This document shows positions 50,501 to 55,375 of a stretch of DNA of 64,000 nt, piece by piece (position 1 is the stretch's first letter; every line of letters starts with the position of its first letter). Origin of the DNA: Siphonodentalium dalli (taxonomy: Eukaryota > Mollusca > Scaphopoda > Gadilida > Siphonodentaliidae). The notes under the pieces were generated by a model. That model saw nothing but the letters and a program-made list of their open reading frames with translations, had not been told where the DNA came from and searched no databases. The DNA is taken from assembly GCA_032622095.1 (NCBI GenBank), contig CP136069.1, positions 30,942,342-31,006,341 of the forward strand. Direction: 5' to 3'. Both the position numbers and the translations under genes were made by a program.

Positions 50501-53500
50501 AGTACCTTCAATCGTATGTTGATTGGAATATTATTTTTGCACTTGCTGTGTCGATCGAACTGGCAATGGTATTTTCTCTCCTTTTTGTCATTTTTCTTCA
50601 GGCCTGAACACACCTCCGATATTCTCCAATTGTCCCAGCACAGTAAACGATGTGAAGGTGTATGAGGATGCGCATCCAGGCTCATTGGTTTTCAGTCCAG
50701 TGGTAACGGACGCGAACAAGATCGTGGACAGTCAGACATACGCCTTTTATTGGACGATGGTCCCGGTTTCGTTCCAGTCATTATTCACCTTTAGCTCTAC
50801 AGGTTGTTCAACTCTATATTAATACTGCATTATATCTTTCTGTCATTTACTTCATTAATTTAATATGGAGGCCATTGACAAACATTCACACCAACCAGCT
50901 AAAGAAGTAGTTTCTACATATTCACTCAAATGAATTTAGCCATTTCTATACTGAATGGATTCTCCCAGTCAGTTAAAAAGTGTACATAGGAATGGTCCTA
51001 CTATTAGTTTGCAGGGATTTGCAGGTAGGCTAATATATAAGCAGATGACAGATACAATCAAGTACAGAAGGGGTACTATTGAGGGGAATGCTTATAGAAG
51101 GGGTACTATTGAGGGGAATGCTTATATAAAAATTAAGTGGTCGTTTGCTGAACTTATTTCCTATCTGATAACTACTCATCGGTGATGCTTTAGTATAGAA
51201 ACACCTCAAAAAAGTAAGTCCCCCGCCCTCTGATATTTTCGATGATAATTTCAGAACGTGCGGTATACAACAATATGAATTAAATGGTAGTGGTTCCGTT
51301 GAATACATGCGCCTCACACCAACGGGTGTACAATTAAACCTGTGTGACACTAGCGCTATTGCCTATCTTTTCTAGATTATATCTAATTTTGGTAAGCAGC
51401 AAAATACAAGAAAAAAACCATAGTCAGAAATGGTAACGCGATCAAGATCATATATTATATACCCATGCATGCTTGTAATTATAGAATATAAAATATCAAC
51501 TGTTATGGAGACCTATGATAAGATTGAAGTTCCCCAATTGAAGTTGCTGATGTTCACCCATTAGTCACATTGATTATGCATTTTATCTCTGCAAATTAGG
51601 GGATATAGAAACCTAACAGACAGTAACAGAAAACAATGTTAATCTGAGACAATAGATACTTCCCAGAAGTTGAGGCCTGCGCAGAATGATGTCCATATAT
51701 AGAGTGTGTTATCGCAATATTTTGAGAAAATTGGAAGTAATATGGCCGTCACATTTCATGTCATATATGGACTTACGGTAATGCCCAAAGTAAGTGACCA
51801 CTTAACCACAGCATAATTATGGGTAATTTTTCAGGATTTAGTCGGAAATATGGCTTGTTGCCATTCATTGGAAAGCTCTCGGCGAGAGCTTTCCGATGAA
51901 TTTCAACAAGCCATATTTCCGACTAAATCCTGAAAAATTACCCATAATTCTGCTGTGGTTAAGTGGTCAATTACTTTGGACATTACTGTATAACTTCGAC
52001 AGATGGAACAATCAATGTCGCAAGAGGTCGCCTTGACTACGAAAGAACCATTCCGGATCTAGCTGTGGTTCATCCGCCTTGTATTTCGTTAGAACTGAAG
52101 GTCACAGACGGTGTTCACTATTCTGATGACAACTGCGGACTGTGTATCTTCATCGTTAACATCAACGAACCCCCGTCATTCGCCGTGAAGACTCAGTCTA
52201 TAGCCTTCGATGAAACAACGGTAAGTTGGGTTGAAGGGGTCACCTCTCACATAGATCATGCCCATGCAACTCTAATATGGCTAACGCCCGCAGAGATCAT
52301 AATCCACCAGTACAAAACCTAGGAATTTTTTGAAGTTTTGACAGGGAACCTTATGCAGTTGAAAATAAAACGGTGGGAATATACTTCTTAGCTATTATAT
52401 GTTCCTTAATAATGTACTTCACTGTAGGTGAGGTCCTAACTCGACAGTTTACGATTTCGATTTGCGTCGCTTACAAGTATGGAATTTCTCCTGGGTAATT
52501 AATTCAACTTTTATTGCGATATCGGCTAACAAAAGTCACAGAAAAGCATGTAATTTCGATTTGGGACATTTACCTACAGTGAAGTACATTATATATTAAG
52601 GAACAGATAATAACTAAGAAATATATTCCCCGCGTTATGTTTTCGACTCCCTGTCAAAAAGTTCCCAAATTTCAAAACCTATGCAACAGTCAGCATATTT
52701 TCCAAACATGTGTACTCTCCAACACTGTTTTAGGCGAGAGTGACCTTTTGGTGAAAGTGGGTCTATATGTTTTCCACAAATGACTACTTGCATGACCGGG
52801 CACAAATGCTATTGGTTTAAACAATAATTATTTTTTCCCAAAAAATACATATTAAGTATACAGCATGAAGCCAACGGACCTTTATAATCTAAAAGCGATA
52901 CATTGTCGTATTATGGACTGTACCGGTTATAACTAGACGGGAAGTGCATGGTGGTCGTTTGAGAATGTATCATAGTTTGTTTATGGATTTCATCACTGCC
53001 AAATGTTCGGTACATCGCGTTTGCAATATTTGGAACAAAAGTTCATACTAAATTTTAAATGGGGAAATTCGAGTGTTACGACTATGCCTCAGTATTACCA
53101 CATTATTACTACATACCATTAGTATAATAGTTACCCTCTTCACCGTCCGTATATTGCTAGAGATACCTATATTTTCTAAAGTGTTGTATGATTTGTTATA
53201 GGCACCTGCAACTTTACCTTCTTTAGGCATAATATATATCTATATCTTCTAACGTGTTGTATGATTTGTTATAGGCACCTGCAACTTTACCTTCCTTAGA
53301 CTTAAGATTCGCCGATGAAGACGTGAACGACACGCATACATATAAAATAACCTCTGGAAACGGCGGTGGGTACTTTTCGATGGACCCGGACACAGGGCAA
53401 GTAACTCTAGTCAAAGACTGTGACTATGACGACCCACTTGGATGTCCACACTCATTTAGTCTCGTTGCCACAATCGAAGATAGTGGCGGTCTCAGTGCCG

Positions 53501-54874
53501 AAACCGTGGTCAAAGTCTCTATCAAAGACACCAACGATAACAACCCAGTGTTCCCACAAGATAGGTATTACGCATCTATTACCAACACGGCGAGCTACAC
53601 CGATCCACTGGTAACATTCTCGGCAACGGATGCTGACTCAGGTTTAAATGCAGAGTTTGCATATTCGATAGTCGGTGTTGGACTCGGAGTGGAACATTTC
53701 GCTGTTGAAAGTCCGGGTGGAAATCTTAGATTAAAGAAGAATTTGGAATTTCCACAAACCACAGAATTCATTATTACGGTGTGTGCGACAGATAAGGGTG
53801 TACCCCCGAGACACAATTGTACCAACGTGGTCATCAGTTATATTAAAATGACAACAATAAAGCCAGCGACAACTACCAAAAAGCAGCCATGTTTCTTCTG
53901 CACGGAAGGAGGAATAGCTATATTCACGATGGCTGTGTCGGCGGCCGGATTGATAGCCATCTTTCTTACTTATTTGTTGTGGATAAAATTCTGCAGTAAT
54001 CCCTATAAAAGGTTAGTTTTCCCCTTTCATCGGAGTCCCAGGTTTTCTAAAATTAGATTAATTTATCGACGTTTGTTCGTTGGATATTGCAAATTTCAAC
54101 AAAATGTTTACCCAGCCCCGGTAAAACTGTCCCGAACTGGCGATTTGCGCTTCAAAATACAAATAATATTATTAGCTTTTGAATTTTTTTTAATATCTTA
54201 ACTACCTTTCTACGAGCATTCTGTAACCCCAAAAAAGACGTAGTGAAATAATGAAAACTGTAACCGAACAAAGTGTTTGGTTCCCATTTGCACGACATGG
54301 AACAGAAAGAGCGTTCCGTGTTAGTATATTCCTAATATGGTATATAGCAATAAAGAACATTTCTCTGACTTGGGGCGAAAAATTGAAAACGGCTGGAAAA
54401 TGGCTGTGACTTTGGCAAATGTTGTTCAAAGCATATGAAGCCGGCATATCAATATTTCGTGTACTTATCGACCTACCGTATCCGATCTTCCAAATTACGT
54501 AGAAAAAATTTGGAGGTTCGAATGAGCCATGTCCGTTTAAGTGATAGAATCGTTTCCGTGTTGAGCTTTCTTCATCTTTTTTAAAGATAATTTCTTTTTG
54601 CTCCTCGTTTAATTAGACATGTTCTTCACATGCATATGCATGAAACGAATGGTCCTGTATACGTATAGTCGCAGTCATCGCGTCAATCGGGCGACTTTTG
54701 TTACCAACAGCAACACAATCATGATAAAGGCACACGTGTATATAACTTAACCTGACTCTTACCATATTTCAGACTGGTAGGCCGTTTGAGTCGTCCCAGA
54801 AAACCTCTTCTCGTCAAACAGAAGAAACGGCGTCTGTCATCAAGCTCGATAGACACAGATGCTACCAGTACCAG
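20132..54874 (+). CDS. Cadherin-repeat transmembrane receptor with N-terminal QVWRP domain (15 exons, 3' end open)
   Basis: Spliced model of 15 exons: 20132-20213, 23447-23524, 25651-25878, 29585-29657, 30408-30598, 31662-31844, 34470-34606, 34986-35181, 40525-40695, 41611-41754, 49524-49655, 50602-50802, 52003-52220, 53275-54011, 54773-54874. All 14 junctions preserve the reading frame and use GT/AG, which is the main support. The product is a single-pass membrane protein: signal peptide, a domain with the core QVWRP (exons 2-5), six cadherin repeats (exons 6-14), a Thr-rich stalk, a transmembrane helix and a basic/Ser-rich tail. Cadherin repeats normally mediate calcium-dependent adhesion. 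Calcium-site motifs are complete only in the last two repeats (DTNDNNP, DADSG); the first four are divergent. It resembles uncharacterised lophotrochozoan cadherin-like proteins rather than a named classical cadherin. Length to the last firm junction is about 957 residues; downstream exons are uncertain. Confidence 0.85.
21371..21488. mobile_element. Family B foldback, short copy
   Basis: TAGTGTGTCTGTCATTTGCA followed by a palindrome closed by CTCATTATGCA. The internal loop is reduced to the segment around GCGGGCTAGCATCACTAAAT. In intron 1. Confidence 0.8.
21535..21642. mobile_element. Family D fragment
   Basis: The last 100 bp of family D (CATTCGAAAATTAATTGGGC at the end, TTAA following) without its left part. 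Lies in intron 1. Confidence 0.65.
21762..22127. mobile_element. MITE with GGCCAAAG ends (intron 1)
   Basis: GGCCAAAGAAAAAAATACTT then GTGGTTTGGGTTTCC at the left; the right end read in reverse is GGCCAAAGTAAAATAGAGGT then CTGGTTTGGGTTACA. Internal A-rich loop with ATAAAAAAAAATAA stretches. No ORF. Confidence 0.72.
22326..22550. mobile_element. Family B foldback, two palindromes in tandem
   Basis: Two successive AATGAGGT...ACCTCATT palindromes (22,345-22,432 and 22,446-22,542), each centred on CCCGC...GCGGG. Either a tandem duplication or a full element with an extra arm. Intron 1. Confidence 0.78.
22948..23425. mobile_element. Family D element with TTAA flanks, adjoining exon 2
   Basis: Both ends are variants of the inverted terminal sequence RGGCCCACTTAATTTTCGA. 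TTAA occurs at 22944-22947 and 23426-23429, as expected of a TTAA-targeting element. The interior matches the 17-kb copy in reverse (for example TAGAGTAATAGAAAATAGCT versus its complement). The right end is 21 bp from exon 2. Confidence 0.75.
23447..23524 (+). CDS. Exon 2: start of N-terminal ectodomain
   Basis: Phase 1 in and out, 26 codons beginning KCYRRGVGNRDVAATNGE. The acceptor is GGATTTCAG and the donor is CGG|GTGAGT. It supplies one Cys that may pair with those of exon 3. A repeat terminus (family D) lies only 21 bp upstream of the exon. Confidence 0.75.
23525..25650 (+). other. Intron 2
   Basis: Apart from the family A fragment and the GAAA microsatellite no repeat family is recognised. 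ORFs at 24,281-24,550 and 24,774-24,965 (minus) show no motifs. Confidence 0.6.
25042..25335 (+). mobile_element. Family A fragment (intron 2)
   Basis: TTAAAGATGCATCATCCGAT to ATACGGCCATATTTCGTTGA; the TTG-rich right end is missing. It is preceded by a GAAA microsatellite at 25,000-25,024. Confidence 0.75.
25651..25878 (+). CDS. Exon 3: core of QVWRP domain
   Basis: 76 codons, phase 1 in and out; acceptor ATATTTTCAG, donor TCCA|GTGAGT. The encoded segment contains FPCCG, DYWRIDA, then FCWLQVWRPVGNNQYMLV. I know the pattern W-x-I/F-x-A followed by QVWRP from the N-termini of many invertebrate extracellular proteins of unknown function; it looks like a beta-sandwich. The frame stays open past the donor to a stop at 26100-26102, giving a possible intron-retention product. 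Confidence 0.85.
26364..27180. mobile_element. Family B long element, split by a family C insertion
   Basis: The left part (26,364-26,520) ends in CTCAAATTAACATTGTTT and the right part resumes at 26,897 with GTTACTTTTCCCCTTCTG. The same two pieces are contiguous in the copy at 18,950-18,990, so 26,521-26,896 is a nested insertion. The right terminus near 27,150-27,180 is degraded. Confidence 0.72.
26521..26896. mobile_element. Family C MITE nested in family B
   Basis: Starts TTAAAGACATATTATG and ends ATATCATTTTAA. About 90 percent like the copy at 13,683-14,057 by eye, including CGATTTCGCCATCG and TTGAACAAGATTAT. No coding capacity. Confidence 0.8.
27325..27801 (+). repeat. Left arm of a 480-bp inverted repeat (intron 3)
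   Basis: Begins near CCCGTGTACGTG, includes GGGTATCGCCAAACCCGAGA, GTGTTTTTGCTTTTGCTCAC and CAGATAGATGTCAACGTCGC, and ends at TCTTCTGTGCAGTAAATA. The right arm (29,025-29,505) is the complement with roughly 90-95 percent identity by eye. Confidence 0.9.
27802..29024. other. Spacer of the inverted repeat
   Basis: 1.2 kb of low-complexity-rich DNA: ACATACATGTACATACATAT near 28,546 and a GT-rich tract (GTGTGTTGTGTGTTGGGTTT) at 28,626-28,680. The overlapping ORFs on both strands at 28,526-28,916 come from this biased composition. Confidence 0.6.
29025..29505 (-). repeat. Right arm of the 480-bp inverted repeat (intron 3)
   Basis: TATTTACTGCACAGAAGATC through GTACACGGGG. It ends 80 bp before exon 4. 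No hallmark of a known transposon end was recognised at its boundaries. Confidence 0.9.
29585..29657 (+). CDS. Exon 4: QVWRP domain continued
   Basis: 24 codons reading NNPTNWPVTRGNVIYVVKGD and ending KIGF, phase 1 in, phase 2 out; acceptor AATTCCTTCCAG, donor CTT|GTAAGT. The V-KGD-IG motif is the expected continuation of the beta-sandwich seen in exon 3, which supports the splice over read-through of exon 3. Confidence 0.8.
29863..30165 (+). mobile_element. Family A fragment (intron 4)
   Basis: Begins TTAAAGATGCATTATCC and carries the family's GGCTTCTGGGATAAAAAAT and TCAAAGCTCAGAGTGATC; ends after ATTTCGTTGAATAACATG. A C run of 13 lies inside. Confidence 0.75.
30408..30598 (+). CDS. Exon 5: end of QVWRP domain
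   Basis: Phase 2 in, phase 1 out. Encodes TGNLLEYKKSSRYNRRYVGT through IAYAIEARVKP. The tail residues IAYAIEA look like a closing beta strand. The donor is CCAA|GTGAGA; an alternative GT nine bases earlier (CGG|GTGAAA) would break phase with exon 6. Confidence 0.78.
30670..31040 (+). mobile_element. Family G repeat (intron 5)
   Basis: Matches 42,000-42,355 in reverse: shares TGTGATATTATCCACAAAAC, CACTCAACACCGTGGCGATT and TGACCCATTCAAC. Non-coding; terminal repeats not resolved. Confidence 0.7.
31041..31661. other. Rest of intron 5
   Basis: No repeat family or exon recognised. Confidence 0.45.
31662..31844 (+). CDS. Exon 6: cadherin repeat 1, first half
   Basis: 61 codons, phase 1 in and out; acceptor TATATTGCAG, donor ACG|GTAAGA. 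Contains CRLDLAVTTSIRQDAAIGTV and FTYSIVSSNG...IDKTNG, the usual first half of a cadherin repeat (strand, G-T-x-L/V-G turn, F-Y-S-I strand, D-x-x-x-G). Confidence 0.85.
32116..32579. mobile_element. piggyBac-like MITE (intron 6)
   Basis: 464 bp between TTAA at 32,112-32,115 and 32,580-32,583. Ends are CCCTTTCAGTGCCAGG and, inverted, CTCTTTCAGTGCTAGG. It contains the same 69-bp palindrome (32,163-32,231) as the 16.6-kb MITE, followed by an A run. Confidence 0.85.
33120..33430 (+). repeat. TCA/TCG microsatellite
   Basis: About 310 bp of imperfect ATC/GTC triplets interrupted by ATCGGTTCATC and AACATCATC. The polyserine ORF it creates (33,164-33,406) has no splice sites and should not be read as coding. 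Confidence 0.92.
33720..34262 (+). repeat. Old tandem duplication (about 330-345 bp apart)
   Basis: GGCGCCGCGGCCACGCTGAA, TGCCGATATTAACACC and CTTGCCAGAATTACAATAT at 33,853-33,912 recur with changes at 34,181-34,245 (GGGCCGCGGCCACGCAGAA, ATGCCGCTATTAACCCC). Also CATGACTT closes each copy. GC-rich compared with its surroundings. Confidence 0.7.
34470..34606 (+). CDS. Exon 7: cadherin repeat 1, second half
   Basis: Phase 1 in, phase 0 out. Encodes VLKVNGALLASPPHTDYTIT then VKATE...ATVRVEWLNK, matching the G-x-L-x-V and Y-x-I-x-V-x-A strands that close a cadherin domain. Donor AAG|GTACGT. The extra pair ICAYFGTC may form a disulphide loop. Confidence 0.83.
34986..35181 (+). CDS. Exon 8: cadherin repeat 2, first half
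   Basis: Phase 0 in, phase 1 out; acceptor TTTTTCAG, donor ACGA|GTGAGT. Starts PIRITNLPASGHKI and ends FVAFQYAIFTT. The repeat is divergent: no LDRE or DxD calcium motif is visible. Confidence 0.8.
35216..35593 (+). mobile_element. Family A MITE (intron 8)
   Basis: Starts TTAAAGATGCATAATCAG and ends GGATTGAGTACCGTTAA, with TTAA at both ends. It has an internal deletion and an expanded TTG/TGATGT microsatellite at 35,490-35,545. Confidence 0.75.
35664..36169 (+). mobile_element. Helitron unit 1 of a tandem trio
   Basis: TCTCATATATATTTTGAAGA start after A, three 122-bp core units, terminal hairpin GCCCGGACAACGTCGGGC and CTAG at 36,166-36,169. The next unit begins at the very next base. Confidence 0.88.
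36170..36707 (+). mobile_element. Helitron unit 2 of a tandem trio
   Basis: Same ends as unit 1, three core units, and a 39-bp direct duplication of the 3' segment TGAAATTTGGTTTTTGAATA just before the terminal hairpin. CTAG at 36,704-36,707. Confidence 0.88.
36708..37323 (+). mobile_element. Helitron unit 3 of a tandem trio
   Basis: Four 122-bp core units; CTAG at 37,320-37,323, followed by T. Units differ from one another at scattered positions, so this is not an assembly copy. Confidence 0.88.
37324..38126. other. Intron 8, between Helitrons
   Basis: AATCAATAAATCAATCAATT near 37,716-37,735 may be an old SINE tail. Nothing else recognised. Confidence 0.45.
38127..38884 (+). mobile_element. 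Helitron-like element, third family
   Basis: TCTATACTAATAACACCGAA after A is a frequent Helitron 5' end. The interior holds four diverged repeats with GTGTCATGNGATAGGT and CTTAAANGGGCACTAATAAT. The right end ACCCGAGTTACGCTGGGT then ACCCCAGCTA is a hairpin plus truncated CTRR, cut by the next element. Confidence 0.65.
38886..39955. mobile_element. hAT-like non-autonomous element
   Basis: Starts CAGGGATGGGGCGAATACAT then AAAGTATTTTATTACAATAC, the style of hAT ends; TTTGATTACAAATACAATAC recurs near 39,920, inverted with respect to the left side. The right terminus is not found. No transposase motif in the 77-codon minus-strand ORF. Confidence 0.5.
39956..40413. other. Intron 8, right end
   Basis: AT-rich sequence with no recognised element before the 29-bp tandem repeat. 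Confidence 0.45.
40414..40502 (+). repeat. 29-bp tandem repeat (x3) upstream of exon 9
   Basis: Three copies of TTCTAGAGACGTACATCCGA followed by TATAGGATT, one with a single change (CCTATA). The array ends 22 bp before exon 9, where a branch point is normally placed. Confidence 0.93.
40525..40695 (+). CDS. Exon 9: cadherin repeat 2, second half
   Basis: Phase 1 in and out; acceptor TTGCTTTCAG, donor AACG|GTAAGC. Contains LKYDA, TYQVIVKCEDEHGSTA, GTYTLTV and HPPSIIN, which is the strand pattern that ends one cadherin repeat and opens the next. A 29-bp tandem repeat ends 22 bp before the exon. Confidence 0.82.
40696..41610. other. Intron 9
   Basis: CTCGGTCCAGACCTATGTAC and GGATTCGTTTTGTAAA at 41,018-41,054 resemble CTCGGTCCAGACCTAATTTA and GGACTCGTTTTGACAAA at 25,961-25,997, indicating a small dispersed repeat. 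No exon seen. Confidence 0.5.
41611..41754 (+). CDS. Exon 10: cadherin repeat 3, first half
   Basis: 48 codons, phase 1 in and out; acceptor ATTCCGCAG, donor CAAG|GTACGT. Encodes FDVVLRLQIVDPEGDSVIAK; the motif I-V-D-P-E-G-D resembles the calcium-site turn A-x-D-x-D-x-G of cadherin repeats. Confidence 0.8.
42000..42355 (-). mobile_element. Family G repeat (intron 10)
   Basis: Inverted copy of the intron 5 element, with GCGATAAGCAAAACACTCAA, ATCGCCACGGTGTTGAGTG and GTGTGTTTTATGGATAATAT. The two copies could pair in the pre-mRNA. Confidence 0.7.
42902..43713 (+). mobile_element. TGTGTA-rich TIR element, copy 1 (intron 10)
   Basis: 812 bp with inverted ends CACTCTTATAACTAATGTGT and ACACATTAGTCATAAGAGTG, flanked by TA on both sides. 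Both arms are full of TGTGTA/TACACA words. No transposase. An unoccupied version of the target exists at 45,050 in reverse. Confidence 0.85.
43741..44939. other. Intron 10 segment, unclassified
   Basis: Contains a 107-codon minus-strand ORF (44,078-44,401) without known motifs. Flanked by family E sequence, so it may be the interior of a transposon. Confidence 0.4.
44940..45170 (-). repeat. Dispersed repeat with an empty insertion site
   Basis: In reverse complement it reads AGTCCAAGTCTTCTCGTACT then AAACTCAGCTAAGATATTGG, the same sequence that flanks the 812-bp element at 42,880-42,900 and 43,714-43,740. Its right part (GCTGACCACGAGGC) matches 49,230 in reverse. Confidence 0.75.
45655..45905. 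repeat. Family E foldback with TIR GGTTGTTCCACACCGGGCGC
   Basis: GGTTGTTCCACACCGGGCGC then GAGCGAGCGATTATAACGGC at 45,768; CAGTTCAAAGCGCGCGATTT follows. The left arm (45,655-45,757) is a diverged inverted copy (AATCGAGCGCTTTGAACCGC). The TIR recurs in reverse at 49,363. Confidence 0.72.
45967..46763 (-). mobile_element. TGTGTA-rich TIR element, copy 2 (intron 10)
   Basis: Inverted copy of the 42.9-kb element (shared words TCATGGCGTACAATGGTA, TTCGTTTTAAATGAACAAAC, ACGGTCATGTAG region in reverse). Ends CACACTTATGACTAATGTGT and ACACATTAGTTATAATAGTG. Confidence 0.82.
46764..48763. other. Intron 10 segment, no gene
   Basis: CATACAGACACACA-type repeats at 47,033-47,095. Otherwise AT-rich sequence without recognised repeats or exons. 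Confidence 0.5.
48764..49087 (-). pseudogene. SWIM zinc-finger-like fragment inside a family E element
   Basis: 107 codons on the minus strand: YKYFSEGYIHSVSMFIWDDK, then RANYHQSMMKTEPAHGVDFE and SIISDIHCSCQAGYVTHY. The order Y-x-Y-F-x-x-G-x-V, S-M-K-x-x-P, then H-C-x-C-x-A-G-x(3)-H recalls the SWIM-containing proteins common in cnidarian and mollusc genomes, some linked to YqaJ exonuclease domains. The cysteine expected before the final H is missing. It starts about 275 bp inside the TIR at 49,363. It may be transposon cargo or a captured host exon. Confidence 0.4.
49100..49363 (-). repeat. Family E terminal segment
   Basis: In reverse: GGTTGTTCCACACCGGGCGC, CGTCCGTAGCAGTTCAAAGC, then CGCAAGCGACCGACTCGCTG and GACCACGAGGCGATTATAGC. 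Matches 45,768-45,900 and 45,075-45,140. Ends 160 bp before exon 11. Confidence 0.72.
49524..49655 (+). CDS. Exon 11: cadherin repeat 3, second half
   Basis: 44 codons, phase 1 in and out; acceptor TTTGCTTGTAG, donor AATG|GTAGGA. Encodes DLKYERTSLHEFTLTITDKW, a good match to the cadherin L-x-Y-E-x(6)-F-x-L-x-I-x-D pattern. The intron before it is the longest (about 7.8 kb). Confidence 0.82.
50068..50507 (+). mobile_element. Family A repeat (intron 11)
   Basis: TTCTCGGATAAAAGATATTTG to TCGGATTGAGTACC. Contains a short local duplication of AGATATAGATTTTTAAA. Ends 95 bp before exon 12. Confidence 0.72.
50602..50802 (+). CDS. Exon 12: cadherin repeat 4, first half
   Basis: Phase 1 in and out; acceptor TTTTTCTTCAG. 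Encodes NTPPIFSNCPSTVNDVKVYE, HPGSLVF, VVTDANK and FTFSST, a near-textbook first half of a cadherin repeat (P-x-F, V-x-E, G-x-x-V, D-A). The donor ACAG|GTTGTT is weak, but phase and the S-S-T-D-G-T-I junction support it. Confidence 0.82.
50803..51775. other. Intron 12, left part
   Basis: A perfect 26-bp direct duplication GAAGGGGTACTATTGAGGGG then AATGCTTATA lies at 51,066-51,124. 51,580-51,700 is a family B internal fragment in reverse (AACAATGTTAATCTGAGACA). Confidence 0.65.
51776..51988. mobile_element. 213-bp foldback MITE, TA target site
   Basis: Almost the whole element is one palindrome: the outer ends read CGGTAATGCCCAAAGTAA and, inverted, CAGTAATGTCCAAAGTAA; the centre is GAAAGCTCTCGGCGAGAGCTTTC. 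TA on each side (51774-51775 and 51989-51990) fits a Tc1/mariner-type target duplication. It sits in intron 12, 14 bp before exon 13. Confidence 0.88.
52003..52220 (+). CDS. Exon 13: cadherin repeat 4, second half
   Basis: Phase 1 in, phase 0 out; donor ACG|GTAAGT. Encodes DGTINVARGRLDYERTIPDL, LELKVTDG and IFIVNINEPPSF, a classic G-x-I...L-D-Y-E...V-T-D-G...V-N-I-N-E-P-P-x-F cadherin ending. The acceptor CTTCGACAG is poor in pyrimidines, and the end of a 213-bp foldback lies 14 bp upstream. Confidence 0.88.
52330..52665. mobile_element. Family F foldback (intron 13)
   Basis: Arms GGGAATATACTTCTTAGCTA then TATGTTCCTTAATAATGTAC, and inverted GTACATTATATATTAAGGAA then ATAACTAAGAAATATATTCC. Outer ends GGGAACCTTATGC... 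and ...CTCCCTGTCAAAAAGTTCCC. Related sequence at 60,220-60,480. Confidence 0.75.
53187..53290 (+). repeat. Tandem duplication of exon 14 acceptor
   Basis: Two direct copies, 73 bp apart, of a segment running from GTGTTGTATGATTTGTTATAG into GCACCTGCAACTTTACCTTC. The downstream copy (exon at 53275) continues the open frame. The upstream copy would start at 53202, is out of step by 73 bp and reaches a stop after 16 codons, so it acts as a decoy 3' splice site. Confidence 0.9.
53275..54011 (+). CDS. Exon 14: cadherin repeats 5 and 6, stalk, transmembrane helix
   Basis: The largest exon (737 bp), phase 0 in, phase 2 out. Repeat 5 shows FADEDVNDTHTYKI, MDPDTGQVTLV, CDYDDPLGCPHSF and VSIKDTNDNNPVF. 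Repeat 6 shows FSATDADSGLNAEF and VCATDKGVPP. A Thr-rich stalk (TTIKPATTTKK) and a CFFC pair lead into a hydrophobic span IAIFTMAVSAAGLIAIFLTY then LLWIKF. Donor AAAAG|GTTAGT. Reading through the donor adds about 63 codons before a stop. The C-D-Y-D...G-C-P cysteine pair is unusual for vertebrate cadherins and suggests a lophotrochozoan subfamily. Confidence 0.93.
54773..54874 (+). CDS. Exon 15: cytoplasmic tail, basic and Ser-rich
   Basis: Phase 2 in and out; acceptor ACCATATTTCAG. Encodes LVGRLSRPRKPLLVKQKKRR then LSSSSIDTDATST, a plausible membrane-proximal tail with possible kinase sites. The donor (CCAG|GTACAA at 54875) is the first of nine near-identical copies in a downstream minisatellite, so the true end of this exon is uncertain. 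Confidence 0.65.
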
Positions 54875-55375
54875 GTACAAAATACATGAACATTATACCC
54901 CCCCCCCCAAACAGATTCTACCAGTACCAGGTACAAAATACATTAACATTATACCACCCCAAGCAGATTCTACCAGTACCAGGTACAAAATACATTAACA
55001 TTATACCACCCCAAGCAGATTCTACCAGTACCAGGTACAAAATACATGAACATTATACCCCCCCCCAAACAGATTCTACCAGTACCAGGTACAAAATACA
55101 TAAATATACCCCCCCCCCCCCCCTCAAACAGATTCTACCAGTACCAGGTACAAAATACATGAATATTACCCCCCACCCCCCCAAACAGATTATACCAGTA
55201 CCAGGTACAAAATACATGAATATTACCCCCCCCCCCCCCAACAGATTATACCAGTACCAGGTACAAAATACATGCACATTATACCCCCTCAGATTCTACC
55301 AGTACCAGGTACAAAATACATGAACATTATACCCCTCAACAGATTCTACCAGTACCAGTTACAAAATACATGAAC
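54861..55375 (+). repeat. Minisatellite (about 48-59 bp unit) repeating a splice donor
   Basis: About ten copies of a unit made of AGATTCTACCAGTACCAG, then GTACAAAATACATGAACATT and a poly-C stretch of variable length. Copy 1 overlaps the last codons of exon 15. GT positions are 54875, 54931, 54983, 55035, 55089, 55148, 55205, 55261 and 55309; the tenth copy has lost the GGT. Unit length varies mostly through the C runs, so the copies fall in all three phases. In the exon frame a stop follows copy 3 (54996-54998). Confidence 0.92.

Noticed and set aside
54859-55323. 154-codon Pro/Tyr-rich ORF
   Set aside because: Created by the donor minisatellite, out of frame with exon 15 and without its own start context.
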